This document shows positions 18,138-25,314 of a stretch of 28,874 nucleotides of DNA, piece after piece. The stretch is from an uncultured Alphaproteobacteria bacterium (GTDB taxonomy: Bacteria > Pseudomonadota > Alphaproteobacteria > TMED127), in assembly GCA_902567145.1 (NCBI GenBank), contig CACFLM010000003.1:1-28874 (forward strand). The letters are read 5' to 3'. The position numbers and the translations under genes are program-made. Under the pieces are notes generated by a model. It saw nothing but the letters and a program-made list of their open reading frames with translations. It had not been told where the DNA came from and ran no database searches. Numbering within the stretch: the stretch's first letter is position 1; each line of letters starts with the position of its first letter.

Positions 18138-18712
18138 CAGAGTTCAACAACATATCTGTTTCAGGAAAACAAACCAAAGTCGGAAAATCACTAACTAACC
18201 ATGTTCAATCTTCCGTACTACAAACTTTAAAAAAATATTTTGATAATTTTATTAGTAGCAGCATTCTCTTTTCTAAAGATACCTTTAACTTTAGATGTGA
18301 AATAAATATACATATAGATAGTTCAATTTTTATTCAAGGAAATGCCCTAAGTAATGACGCGTATGGTGCATTTAATGTAGCAAATGAAAAAATTAAAAAA
18401 AGATTGAGAAGATATCATAGGAAACTTACTGATCATAGAGTAAAAAACAAGCAGTCCATTAAATACCTTCAAGCTAATCAATATATAATTGAGAACCCAG
18501 AGCTTAAAAAAAATAAAGATAATATATTTGAACCTGTTATCATAGCTGAATCAGAGGATATTATAAAATCAGTATCGGTAAGTGAAGCAATTATGTTAAT
18601 GAATTTAAATGATCAAAATGCAATCTTCTTTAAAAATACACAATCAAAGAGATTAAATATTTTATTTCGGCGTGCCGATGGAAATATTGGCTGGGTGGAT
18701 CCAAAAAAATGA
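18134..18712 (+). CDS. hpf: Ribosome hibernation promoting factor, long form
   Basis: HPF binds the 30S decoding channel in starved cells and, in its long form, drives 100S dimer formation through a C-terminal dimerisation domain. 192 residues: the N-terminal S30AE domain (about 1-100, starting NNISVSGKQTKVGKSLTNHV, later RLRRYHRKLTDHR) and a C-terminal domain (about 130-190) with PVIIAESEDII, SVSEAIMLMNL and RRADGNIGWVDP. The start is TTG, overlapping the lptB stop (TTGA), with AGG 9 bases upstream; no ATG fits the family start. Its stop overlaps the ptsN start (ATGA). Confidence 0.94.
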   Translation: MTEFNNISVSGKQTKVGKSLTNHVQSSVLQTLKKYFDNFISSSILFSKDTFNFRCEINIHIDSSIFIQGNALSNDAYGAFNVANEKIKKRLRRYHRKLTDHRVKNKQSIKYLQANQYIIENPELKKNKDNIFEPVIIAESEDIIKSVSVSEAIMLMNLNDQNAIFFKNTQSKRLNILFRRADGNIGWVDPKK

Positions 18713-19155
18713 AACTAGCTGAATTTATTGATAAAGATTCAATTCTTGTTGATGTAGATGTGGATAGTAAGAAGAATCTTTTTAAATTAATCTCCAACAA
18801 GTTCTCAAACAATAACTTCGAAGAAAGTTCTAAGATAATTGAAAAATTAAATGAAAGAGAGAGATTAGGATCAACCGGCATTGGAGATGGGGTTGCAATA
18901 CCTCATTCAAAAATTAACCTCTTTGAGCAAACTAAAGTAATGTTTTTAAAGCTCAAGTCTGCAATTGATTTTTCATCATCCGACAATAAAAATGTTGACT
19001 TAGTCTTCGTAATTTTGGCTCCAAAGAATTGCCAATCTGAGCATTTACTTGTCTTATCTTCTATCTCTAGTTTCTTAAAGACAAAGTCCTCTTTAAATAA
19101 GCTAAGGAGCTTAAAAAGACCTAGTGAAATTTATAATTTGTTAGCAAAAATTTAG
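18709..19155 (+). CDS. ptsN: Nitrogen-PTS EIIA component PtsN
   Basis: EIIA-Ntr is a regulatory phosphoacceptor of the nitrogen-related phosphotransferase system; in proteobacteria it adjusts potassium, nitrogen and stress responses. The 148-residue single-domain protein has the phosphorylated histidine H66 within GIGDGVAIPHSK, preceded by RERLGSTG, and FVILAPKNCQSEHL further on. It overlaps hpf by ATGA, a conserved arrangement. Its stop codon overlaps the convergent DUF1150 stop by 4 bases, so no terminator fits between them. The upstream kinases EI-Ntr and NPr are not in this window. Confidence 0.95.
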   Translation: MKLAEFIDKDSILVDVDVDSKKNLFKLISNKFSNNNFEESSKIIEKLNERERLGSTGIGDGVAIPHSKINLFEQTKVMFLKLKSAIDFSSSDNKNVDLVFVILAPKNCQSEHLLVLSSISSFLKTKSSLNKLRSLKRPSEIYNLLAKI

Positions 19156-19370
19156 TGTAGATTTATGTGCTCAAGCCCTGATTGTAAAATCGCGGCTATA
19201 GCTGACTCTTTACTATCAAAAGCTGCAAGTAAAGTTCCATCTGCGCAGTAAACTGAGAAAACATCGGTGCTAAAATCTTCTTCTTTATGAATCTCTTTCT
19301 TCACAAAAGCCAAAGATGCGTTTCCGTATTCTAGAAAATCTATATTGTTAGTGTTATTTGCTTTACTCAT
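19152..19370 (-). CDS. DUF1150 family protein
   Basis: 72-residue protein of a small alphaproteobacterial family of unknown function, recognised from its central and C-terminal pattern: LAFVKKEI, FSVYCADGTLLAAFDSKESAIAAI and the position directly after hsp20. It starts 2 bases after the hsp20 stop, so the two are almost surely one transcript and it is likely made under the same stress control. There is no signal peptide or membrane segment. Function is unknown; a heat-shock-linked accessory role is only inferred from linkage. Confidence 0.85.
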   Translation of the reverse strand: MSKANNTNNIDFLEYGNASLAFVKKEIHKEEDFSTDVFSVYCADGTLLAAFDSKESAIAAILQSGLEHINLH

Positions 19371-19372
19371 AT

Positions 19373-19831
19373 TTATTTGTTATTTCCAACGCTAATTAAT
19401 CTATCTTTAATCTTATTATTTTTATCTTTAATTTCAATCTTTTTTGACTCATCATTACTAATTGGTTGAGATAGGTCGATATATAAAAGACCATTATCCA
19501 TTGAAGCCTCTTCTACTTCAATGCCATCAGCTAAAATAAAGTTTCTTTGAAATTGTCTCGTCGCAATCCCACGATGAATAAAAATCTTTTCAGAATCATC
19601 TTCATCTCTACTTCCCCTTATTTGGAGCTGATTTCCTTCTAAACTTATATCCAAGTCTGACTTATTAAATCCTGCAACAGCTATCGTAATTCTTATACTG
19701 TTAGGAGAAATCTGCTCAATATTATAAGGTGGATAAGAGTCGCTTGAGAGTTTCGAAATTCTATCTATGGTTCTTTCGAAGTGATCAAAACCAAGCAGAA
19801 ATGGGCTATTAAACACTGACATTCTATTCAT
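19373..19831 (-). CDS. hsp20: Small heat shock protein, Hsp20/IbpA type
   Basis: ATP-independent chaperone that binds unfolding proteins in the cytoplasm. 152 residues. The N-terminal SVFNSPFLLGFDHFERTIDR is typical of alphaproteobacterial class A Hsp20 proteins. The alpha-crystallin domain (about 35-140) has YPPYNIEQ, ITIAVAGFNKSDLDI, FIHRGIATRQFQRNF and the A-x-x-x-n-G-x-L element as SMDNGLLYIDL. A TTGAGGA ribosome binding site stands 6 bases before the ATG. A perfect inverted repeat lies between this site and the presumed promoter (separate entry). DUF1150 follows after 2 bases. Confidence 0.95.
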   Translation of the reverse strand: MNRMSVFNSPFLLGFDHFERTIDRISKLSSDSYPPYNIEQISPNSIRITIAVAGFNKSDLDISLEGNQLQIRGSRDEDDSEKIFIHRGIATRQFQRNFILADGIEVEEASMDNGLLYIDLSQPISNDESKKIEIKDKNNKIKDRLISVGNNK

Positions 19832-19850
19832 AAATCCTCAATTAGAGCAA

Positions 19851-19882
19851 TTAAATTGAACCTTAAAAAGCGTTCAATTTAA
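19851..19882 (-). promoter_or_regulatory. Perfect 11-bp inverted repeat upstream of hsp20
   Basis: TTAAATTGAAC (19851-19861), a 10-base spacer, and GTTCAATTTAA (19872-19882) form a perfect 11-bp inverted repeat starting 20 bases upstream of the hsp20 ATG. Its size and position resemble the HrcA operator CIRCE (9-9-9), but the sequence is different. It could be a repressor operator, or in RNA a hairpin just before the ribosome binding site. I saw no CTTGA-type RpoH -35 element in the region. No T-run follows, so it is not a standard terminator. Confidence 0.55.
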
Positions 19883-19955
19883 ATTACAATATATTAATTT
19901 ATAAATCAATTTAATATTTCTACATTCAATAAAATAAAGTTTAATTATCACCACA

Positions 19956-20031
19956 TGGTGGAGCTGGACGGGATCGAACCGACGACCTTCTGAATGCCAT
20001 CCAGACGCTCTCCCAACTGAGCTACAGCCCC
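19956..20031 (-). tRNA. tRNA-Ala (anticodon GGC)
   Basis: 76-base tRNA on the minus strand. The acceptor stem GGGGCTG/CAGCTCC includes the G3-U70 pair that identifies alanine tRNAs. The anticodon loop ATGGCAT gives GGC, with the A32-U38 pair typical of this isoacceptor. The D-arm GCTC...GAGC and T-arm with GGTTCGATCC are intact, and the 3' CCA is encoded after discriminator A. It lies 53 bases after the TIGR02300 gene in the same direction. Confidence 0.97.
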
Positions 20032-20084
20032 TTAAGAATTTTATGGATTCAAAAGTCTAAACCTTACTTTTTAGAAATGAAGAC

Positions 20085-20405
20085 TTAGGACTCAGACTCT
20101 CTTTCAATTTCAACAATATCATCAACATTGTCTTCAACATTATCTTCAACATTAGAATCCTCAGTATCAACTTCTTCTGTTATTTGTTCTACCTCTATTT
20201 CCTCAATCTCAATTTCTTTCGATTTTACTGCTGCTGTTTCCGGTTGAGGGTTTTTGGGAGGTCTTCCCCTTCTTGAAACATTAGTTAGCAAGGAATTAAC
20301 ATCAGCTCCACAGTTTGGACAAACAATTGGATATTTACCAAAATCAAAAAAAAGTGTACTACATTTAGTACACTTTCTTTTTGCACCTTTATCAATTTTT
20401 TCCAT
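20085..20405 (-). CDS. TIGR02300/FYDLN-acid family zinc-ribbon protein
   Basis: Small protein of unknown function found mostly in alphaproteobacteria. From the ATG at 20405 it has 106 residues; a TTG two codons earlier is also in frame. The N-terminal zinc ribbon is KCTKC (C12, C15) and PIVCPNCG (C29, C32), with FFDFGKYPIVCP matching the FYDL-type signature. After RRGRPPKN the C-terminal half is very acidic (runs of E and D), as in the family. It diverges from aroA with 48 bases between, the usual neighbourhood. It may bind nucleic acid or act in transcription, but no function is established. Confidence 0.88.
   Translation of the reverse strand: MEKIDKGAKRKCTKCSTLFFDFGKYPIVCPNCGADVNSLLTNVSRRGRPPKNPQPETAAVKSKEIEIEEIEVEQITEEVDTEDSNVEDNVEDNVDDIVEIERESES
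20118..20153 (-). repeat. Three tandem 12-bp units within the acidic tail
   Basis: Three adjacent 12-base units of consensus RTCTTCAACATT on the plus strand (one mismatch in the first unit) encode the repeated acidic peptide NVED-NVED-NVDD in the TIGR02300 protein. In-frame gain or loss of units would lengthen or shorten the tail without breaking the gene. Confidence 0.8.
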
Positions 20406-20427
20406 AATCAACTTTCATTAGTATAAT
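20399..20427 (+). promoter_or_regulatory. Probable aroA operon promoter
   Basis: A perfect TATAAT (20422-20427) is preceded by a 17-base spacer and TTTCCA (20399-20404), four of six bases of the -35 consensus. This predicts a start of transcription about 20 bases before the aroA ATG. On the minus strand a TATAAT at 20439-20434 could serve the divergent TIGR02300 gene, but without a good -35. Confidence 0.45.
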
Positions 20428-20453
20428 AAATAAATTATATATCATATTTAAGA

Positions 20454-21773
20454 ATGAAGAAAACATTTACCCTTAAATCCTTTAAAAGTAAACAACTAAA
20501 TGGGTTGATAAATGTTCCATCAGATAAATCTATTTCAATTAGGTCACTAATAATATCATCAATTTGTATAGGAAATACCAAAATCTTTAATCTTCTAGAA
20601 TCAGATGACGTAATAAATACTCTTAAAGTTTTGAGAAAATTAAAAATTAAAATCCAAAAGAAAAAAAATTATTACGAAGTCTTTGGGCAAGGTGGTTTCT
20701 TCTCAAATCCAGAAACTTCCCTAGATTTTGGGAATTCAGGAACCGCAGTAAGATTGATGGCTGGGCTACTAAGTACAAGTGAGATAAATGCCATTTTAAT
20801 AGGTGATAAATCCCTATCATCTAGACCAATGCAAAGAATAATTGAACCTTTAAGTAAAATGAATATTTCAATATCGCATAGAGGTGGACTTTTACCCATT
20901 AAAATCTCAAATAATAATAAAAAGCATATACCAATAAAACATATTTTAAATATCGGATCTGCCCAGGTTAAAAGCTCTATTCTACTGGCGGCATTGAACG
21001 TCAAAGGAACTTCCTCGATTGTGGAGAAAATACCCTCAAGAGATCATACTGAAATAATGCTTAAATATCTTGGTGCAAGTATTGAAAAAAAAAAGAATAT
21101 TATAAGTTTGAAATCACCAAACTTTTTAAAACCCAGAGATCTCATAATACCCGGTGATTTTAGTTCAGCTTCATTTATAATAATTGCAGTTTTACTCTCT
21201 AAAAACAGTAAAGTAAAAATTAAGGATGTTGGTCTAAATTTTTTTAGAACAGGTCTTCTTGATGTCTTAAAAAAAATGAATGCAAAAATTTCAATTGAAA
21301 ATAGACGAAAATTTAATGGTGAAATGGTTGGTGATATTGAAGTTAGAAGTTCGGATCTTTCTTCAACGACTGTTAATAAGAATATTGCTCCAAGACTAAT
21401 TGATGAATATCCTATTCTATTTGTTGCAGCATCATTTGCATTAGGAACTTCCAAATTTTATGGTTTAAAGGAATTAAAAATAAAAGAAAGTAATAGACTT
21501 AAATCAATGGCAAAAGCACTATCTGAAGGTGGGGTAAAATTGCAATTAGGAGATGATTCAATCGAAATTCATGGTGAAAATTTCCAACACGGAGGAAACC
21601 TTGTAGTTACTGAAAGTGATCACAGGGTCGCAATGTCAATGTTAATTTTTGGTTTTTTCTCCCAAAAACCAATTATTATAGATGATATGGAAATGATTAA
21701 AACATCATTTCCAGGTTTCAAAGATGTATTTCACAATTTAGGTGCAAAAATTGAGTATGTTCAAAAACTCTAA
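20454..21773 (+). CDS. aroA: 3-phosphoshikimate 1-carboxyvinyltransferase (EPSP synthase)
   Basis: Shikimate pathway enzyme joining phosphoenolpyruvate to shikimate 3-phosphate in the cytoplasm. 439 residues, normal length. Substrate residues are seen in VPSDKSIS (catalytic lysine), GNSGTAVRL, GDKSLSSRPMQRI (arginine), IDEYPILFVAAS (aspartate), LKIKESNRLK, SDHRVAM and IKTSFPGF. The motif after DKSIS is IR rather than the frequent HR. The PEP-site glycine of NxGT is retained, unlike class II glyphosate-tolerant enzymes with NAAT. It is the first gene of aroA-cmk-rpsA and overlaps cmk by 17 bases. Confidence 0.97.
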   Translation: MKKTFTLKSFKSKQLNGLINVPSDKSISIRSLIISSICIGNTKIFNLLESDDVINTLKVLRKLKIKIQKKKNYYEVFGQGGFFSNPETSLDFGNSGTAVRLMAGLLSTSEINAILIGDKSLSSRPMQRIIEPLSKMNISISHRGGLLPIKISNNNKKHIPIKHILNIGSAQVKSSILLAALNVKGTSSIVEKIPSRDHTEIMLKYLGASIEKKKNIISLKSPNFLKPRDLIIPGDFSSASFIIIAVLLSKNSKVKIKDVGLNFFRTGLLDVLKKMNAKISIENRRKFNGEMVGDIEVRSSDLSSTTVNKNIAPRLIDEYPILFVAASFALGTSKFYGLKELKIKESNRLKSMAKALSEGGVKLQLGDDSIEIHGENFQHGGNLVVTESDHRVAMSMLIFGFFSQKPIIIDDMEMIKTSFPGFKDVFHNLGAKIEYVQKL

Positions 21774-22398
21774 ACCGGTAATTGCTATTGACGGAACTGC
21801 TGGATCGGGAAAAGGGACATTGGCAAGAAATCTGTCTAAAACACTTAATTTTGATCATTTAGATACAGGACTTTTGTATAGAATCTATGCCTATGAAAGA
21901 AAAAAAGCAAAAAATTTAAAGAAGATTCTTAATATTGATTTATACAGATGGTTTGAGAACAAAAATAAATTAAGCAAACTTAGGTCAGAAGAGATTTCAA
22001 AAGTTGCATCAATAATCTCTCAAGAAAAAGAGGTCAGAAAATCACTCATAGACTTCCAAAGAAACTTTGCTGACAACCCTCCAAAAGGTATGGGTTCGAT
22101 TATTGATGGAAGAGACATAGGGACTGTTATAGTTCCAAATGCTGAGGTAAAATTCTTTGTTGATGCTAAGGTTGAAATTAGGGCATATAGAAGAATTGAT
22201 CAACTCAACCTTGATGATTCTGAATACGAAGTTACTCTAGAAAATATGATAAAAAGGGATGTGAATGACTCTACTCGCAATATTTCACCTCTTGTAAAAG
22301 CAAAGGATAGTTATAGTATAGACACATCAAAATTAAATGAAGATGAAGTATTAAAGGTCGCTTTAGATTTCATAGAAAAACAAACAGATTTTATTTAG
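21757..22398 (+). CDS. cmk: Cytidylate kinase
   Basis: Phosphorylates CMP and dCMP for nucleotide recycling. The P-loop IDGTAGSGKGTLAR lies at residues 10-23 from the ATG at 21757, which I prefer because homologues start shortly before this loop; a GTG at 21742 would add 5 residues. IIDGRDIGTVIVPNAE and RDVNDSTRNISPLVKAKDSYSIDTS are family hallmarks. About 213 residues is normal. The start lies inside the end of aroA, the usual aroA-cmk-rpsA coupling. The gap to rpsA is 60 bases. Confidence 0.95.
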   Translation: MFKNSKPVIAIDGTAGSGKGTLARNLSKTLNFDHLDTGLLYRIYAYERKKAKNLKKILNIDLYRWFENKNKLSKLRSEEISKVASIISQEKEVRKSLIDFQRNFADNPPKGMGSIIDGRDIGTVIVPNAEVKFFVDAKVEIRAYRRIDQLNLDDSEYEVTLENMIKRDVNDSTRNISPLVKAKDSYSIDTSKLNEDEVLKVALDFIEKQTDFI

Positions 22399-22446
22399 TA
22401 ATTGCATATCACTGTAAAATTTTGTAATTGTTATGCATTAATTTAT

Positions 22447-22452
22447 AGAGGA
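22447..22452 (+). promoter_or_regulatory. rpsA ribosome binding site fixing a TTG start
   Basis: AGAGGA ends 6 bases before TTG at 22459. There is no ATG or GTG near that would keep the S1 N terminus, so this site decides the TTG start. Upstream, TTGCATA and TATGCA form a weak 6-7 bp dyad around a 23-base loop; no function is assigned. Confidence 0.75.
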
Positions 22453-22458
22453 AATTAA

Positions 22459-24150
22459 TTGGTAGAAAATTTTAGCGAATTATTAGAAAAAAGTCTTGTA
22501 GATTTCAAGTATAAAGAAGGACAGATCATTAAAGGTACTGTACTTTCTATTATTAATGATACGGTAGTAGTTGACGTCGGCCTCAAAGCAGAGGGTAGAA
22601 TACCAATCAAGGAGTTTCATTCACCTGGCGAGGAGCATAGCGTTAAAGTTGGAGAAAAATACGACGTATATTTGGAAAAGCTTGAAAACAAAGAAGGTGA
22701 AGCACTTCTTAGCAGGGAAAGAGCTAGAAAAGAAGAGTCCTGGTCAAACTTAGAGAAGCAACAAAATCAAAAAGAACAAATAACTGGCATTATTACAGGG
22801 AGAGTTAAAGGCGGATTTGCTGTAGATATTAATGGTGCAGTGGCATTTCTTCCTGGAAGTCAAGTAGATCTTAAACCAATCAAGGATATCTCTCCCCTTC
22901 TTAATAAACCTCAGCCAATGATTATACTAAAGATGGATAAACTTAGAGGAAACATTGTTGTATCTAGAAGAGTTCTTTTAGAAGAATCTAGGAAAGCAGA
23001 CAGAAGCAAACTTTTGTCAGATATAAATGAAGGTGATAAACTTAAGGGTACAGTTAAAAATATAACGGACTATGGAGTATTTGTTGATCTTGGAGGAATG
23101 GATGGTTTAATCCACGTTACTGATCTTTCATGGGAGAGAGTCAATCACCCATCTGAAATGTTTAATATCGGTCAAGATATTGAAGTAGTTGTAATTAAAT
23201 ATGATAAAGACAACAATAGAATAAGTTTGGGTTTAAAACAGTTAACTGATGACCCTTGGAAGAATGTCGAAGGCCTTTATAAAGTAGGTTCAAAAATCAA
23301 ATCAAAAATCTCAAGCATAGCTGATTATGGAGCTTTCATTGAACTTGAGAAAGGTGTGGAAGGTTTAATTCATACATCAGAAATGAGTTGGGTAAACAAA
23401 AATATTAATCCAAACTCTATCTTAAAAGTTGGGGATGAAGTTGAAGTTGTAATACTTGAGATAGACAATACAAAAAGAAGAATTAGTTTGGGCCTCAAGC
23501 AATGTACTGAAAACCCATGGAAAACATTTGCTTCTAATAGTAAGGCTGGAGATATAATTGAAGGTAAAATAAAAAATATTACTGACTTTGGAGTTTTTGT
23601 TGGCCTAACGTCTGAATTAGATGGATTGATTCATGCCTCTGATATTTCTTGGGAAGAAAATGGAACAGATGCAATAAAAAACTATAAGATTGACCAAAGT
23701 TTAAAATGTAAAATCCTCGATATAGATGTTGAAAAAGAGAGAGTCTCGCTCGGCATCAAACAACTTACTAAAGATAAAGGTAAATCAGAAAAATTTATAA
23801 ACAAAATAGTAACCTGCATCATTCAAAAAATTAATGAAGATAAAATTTTAGTAACATTAGAAAATAACCAACAGGGTTTTATTAAGAAATCTAATTTAGC
23901 TAAACTAAAAACAGAACAGAACACATCTAGATTTGCAGTTGGGGAGAAAATTGATGCCAAAGTACTTAAAAAAATCGCTAAAGATGACAGTTACGAGTTA
24001 TCCGTCAAGGATTTAGAAATTCAAGAAGAGAAAGATGCTCTTAAAGAATATGGTTCTTCATCATCAGGTGCAAGCATAGGAGATATTATAGGAGCAGCAC
24101 TCGAAGAAGGAAAAAAGAAAAGTACAAAATCCAAAGATGAAACAAAATGA
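22459..24150 (+). CDS. rpsA: 30S ribosomal protein S1
   Basis: S1 binds mRNA leaders and brings weakly structured or SD-poor messages to the 30S subunit. 563 residues with six S1 (OB-fold) domains at about 22-88, 106-172, 190-260, 275-347, 360-434 and 440-515. Domains 3-5 are most alike (ITDYGVFVDL, IADYGAFIEL, ITDFGVFVGL, each ending RISLGLKQ or RVSLGIKQ). The start is TTG with a strong AGAGGA site. The N terminus VENFSELLEKSL matches the family. It lies downstream of cmk and overlaps sppA by 14 bases. Confidence 0.97.
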   Translation: MVENFSELLEKSLVDFKYKEGQIIKGTVLSIINDTVVVDVGLKAEGRIPIKEFHSPGEEHSVKVGEKYDVYLEKLENKEGEALLSRERARKEESWSNLEKQQNQKEQITGIITGRVKGGFAVDINGAVAFLPGSQVDLKPIKDISPLLNKPQPMIILKMDKLRGNIVVSRRVLLEESRKADRSKLLSDINEGDKLKGTVKNITDYGVFVDLGGMDGLIHVTDLSWERVNHPSEMFNIGQDIEVVVIKYDKDNNRISLGLKQLTDDPWKNVEGLYKVGSKIKSKISSIADYGAFIELEKGVEGLIHTSEMSWVNKNINPNSILKVGDEVEVVILEIDNTKRRISLGLKQCTENPWKTFASNSKAGDIIEGKIKNITDFGVFVGLTSELDGLIHASDISWEENGTDAIKNYKIDQSLKCKILDIDVEKERVSLGIKQLTKDKGKSEKFINKIVTCIIQKINEDKILVTLENNQQGFIKKSNLAKLKTEQNTSRFAVGEKIDAKVLKKIAKDDSYELSVKDLEIQEEKDALKEYGSSSSGASIGDIIGAALEEGKKKSTKSKDETK

Positions 24151-25030
24151 ACTCTTAAACAACTTTTATGAAAGAAGAAAATCTTTTATAAATAAATTGT
24201 TAATTGCAATAATAACTCTACTTGTCTTAGTTTCAGCTTCACTTAAGTTCCAAAAGAATGAGATCTTTTTAGCTAAAATCTCTATTAAAGGAATTATCCA
24301 AGATAGAGAAGATATCTTGGATCAATTAGAAGCATTAAGTGAAGATGAGAATGTTAAGGGACTTCTAACAATAATTAATAGTCCAGGGGGGACTTATGTA
24401 GGGAGCAAGGAAGTTCACGACTCAATAAAAAATATTAGTAAGAAAATTCCTACGGCAGTATATATGAAGGAAATGGCCACTTCAGGAGGTTATCTTGTAT
24501 CCTTAAGCTCTAACAAAATCTATGGAAATGAAGGAACAATTACAGGTTCAGTTGGTGTAATACTGCAAACTGCCAATATAAGTGAACTTCTTGAGAAATT
24601 AGGGATCAATCCAATCATCATTAAAAGTGGTGAATTAAAGGCCGTTCCAAACCCTGCGGAAAGAATAGATGACCAAAAGAAAAAATACTTGGAAGATATA
24701 ATTAAAAGGATGCAAAGTGAATTCTTACAAATAGTAAAAATAAGCAGAAATTTATCAGATAGTACATTACAGATAGTGTCAGATGGAAGAATATTTACTG
24801 GCAAGCAGGCCAAAGATCTAAAACTTATAGATGAAGTTGGAAATGAAAGTGATGCATTAAATTGGTTAAAAGCAGAAGCAGGTGTAGAAGATAAAATAAA
24901 GATTAAGGATTTATCATCACAAAATGAAATTAACAAACTACTAGATTTGAGTTTTTTAAAAAAAAAGATTAATTATTTCAACCAAAACTTTTATAATGGG
25001 TTTTTTGCAATTTGGACACCTGGAATATGA
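24137..25030 (+). CDS. sppA: Signal peptide peptidase SppA, short form
   Basis: Inner-membrane serine protease that degrades cleaved signal peptides. 297 residues: one N-terminal transmembrane segment (about 18-36) then a single ClpP-like protease domain. The nucleophile is S116 in KEMATSGGYLVS and the general-base lysine K168 is in SGELKAVPNP, giving the SppA Ser-Lys dyad. SPGG at 82-85 and GSVGVILQ are further hallmarks. It is the short single-domain type common in alphaproteobacteria, not the 618-residue E. coli form. It overlaps rpsA by 14 bases and ihfB by 4 (ATGA). Confidence 0.94.
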   Translation: MKQNELLNNFYERRKSFINKLLIAIITLLVLVSASLKFQKNEIFLAKISIKGIIQDREDILDQLEALSEDENVKGLLTIINSPGGTYVGSKEVHDSIKNISKKIPTAVYMKEMATSGGYLVSLSSNKIYGNEGTITGSVGVILQTANISELLEKLGINPIIIKSGELKAVPNPAERIDDQKKKYLEDIIKRMQSEFLQIVKISRNLSDSTLQIVSDGRIFTGKQAKDLKLIDEVGNESDALNWLKAEAGVEDKIKIKDLSSQNEINKLLDLSFLKKKINYFNQNFYNGFFAIWTPGI

Positions 25031-25314
25031 AGAAATCAGATATTTTAAGAAACCTTGAAAGTAAATTTGACTATCTTCCACGAAGAGAAGTAGAAAGAAC
25101 GCTTGAAAAAATTCTACAATTCTTTTCATCAAACCTCGCTAAAGGAGTTAGAATCGAAATAAGAGATTTCGGAACCTTCTCAACTAGAATGAGAAAAGCC
25201 AGAATTGGTCGCAACCCTTCTTCAGGGGAAAAAATTGAAATCAAAGATAAATATTTTGTCCATTTTATTCCTGGAAAAAAATTAAGAAAGGAACTTAATG
25301 ACAGAAAAGATTAA
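25027..25314 (+). CDS. ihfB: Integration host factor beta subunit
   Basis: Nucleoid protein that with IHF-alpha bends DNA sharply at specific sites. From the ATG at 25027 it has 95 residues, the family size; an upstream TTG at 25012 would add 5. KKSDILRNLESKF fits the N-terminal helix, IEIRDFGTFSTRMRKARIGRNPSSGEKI the beta arm with the intercalating proline in RNP, and FIPGKKLRKELN the end. Its start overlaps the sppA stop (ATGA) and its end overlaps the lapA start by 17 bases. Linkage of rpsA and ihfB is widespread in proteobacteria. Confidence 0.95.
   Translation: MKKSDILRNLESKFDYLPRREVERTLEKILQFFSSNLAKGVRIEIRDFGTFSTRMRKARIGRNPSSGEKIEIKDKYFVHFIPGKKLRKELNDRKD

Noticed and set aside
19851..19882. 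LexA (SOS) box based on GAAC/GTTC half-sites before hsp20
   Set aside because: Alphaproteobacterial LexA boxes are direct repeats GTTC-N7-GTTC; here the arms are inverted with a different spacing, and hsp20 is not an SOS gene.
20050..20095. Terminator of the TIGR02300 gene (AAGTCT/AGACTT with 22-base loop)
   Set aside because: The stem is 6 bp with a long loop and no clear T-run; it may not fold and tRNA-Ala downstream may be co-transcribed.
21044..21454. 136-codon minus-strand open frame inside aroA
   Set aside because: It is a shadow of aroA, whose catalytic motifs run through the region; no ribosome binding site or family match.
22402..22440. Hairpin leader for S1 autoregulation (TTGCATA/TATGCA)
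   Set aside because: The dyad is only 6-7 bp around a 23-base loop in AT-rich DNA; likely chance.
24520..24936. 138-codon minus-strand open frame inside sppA
   Set aside because: It is antisense to the sppA catalytic domain and shows no recognisable domain.
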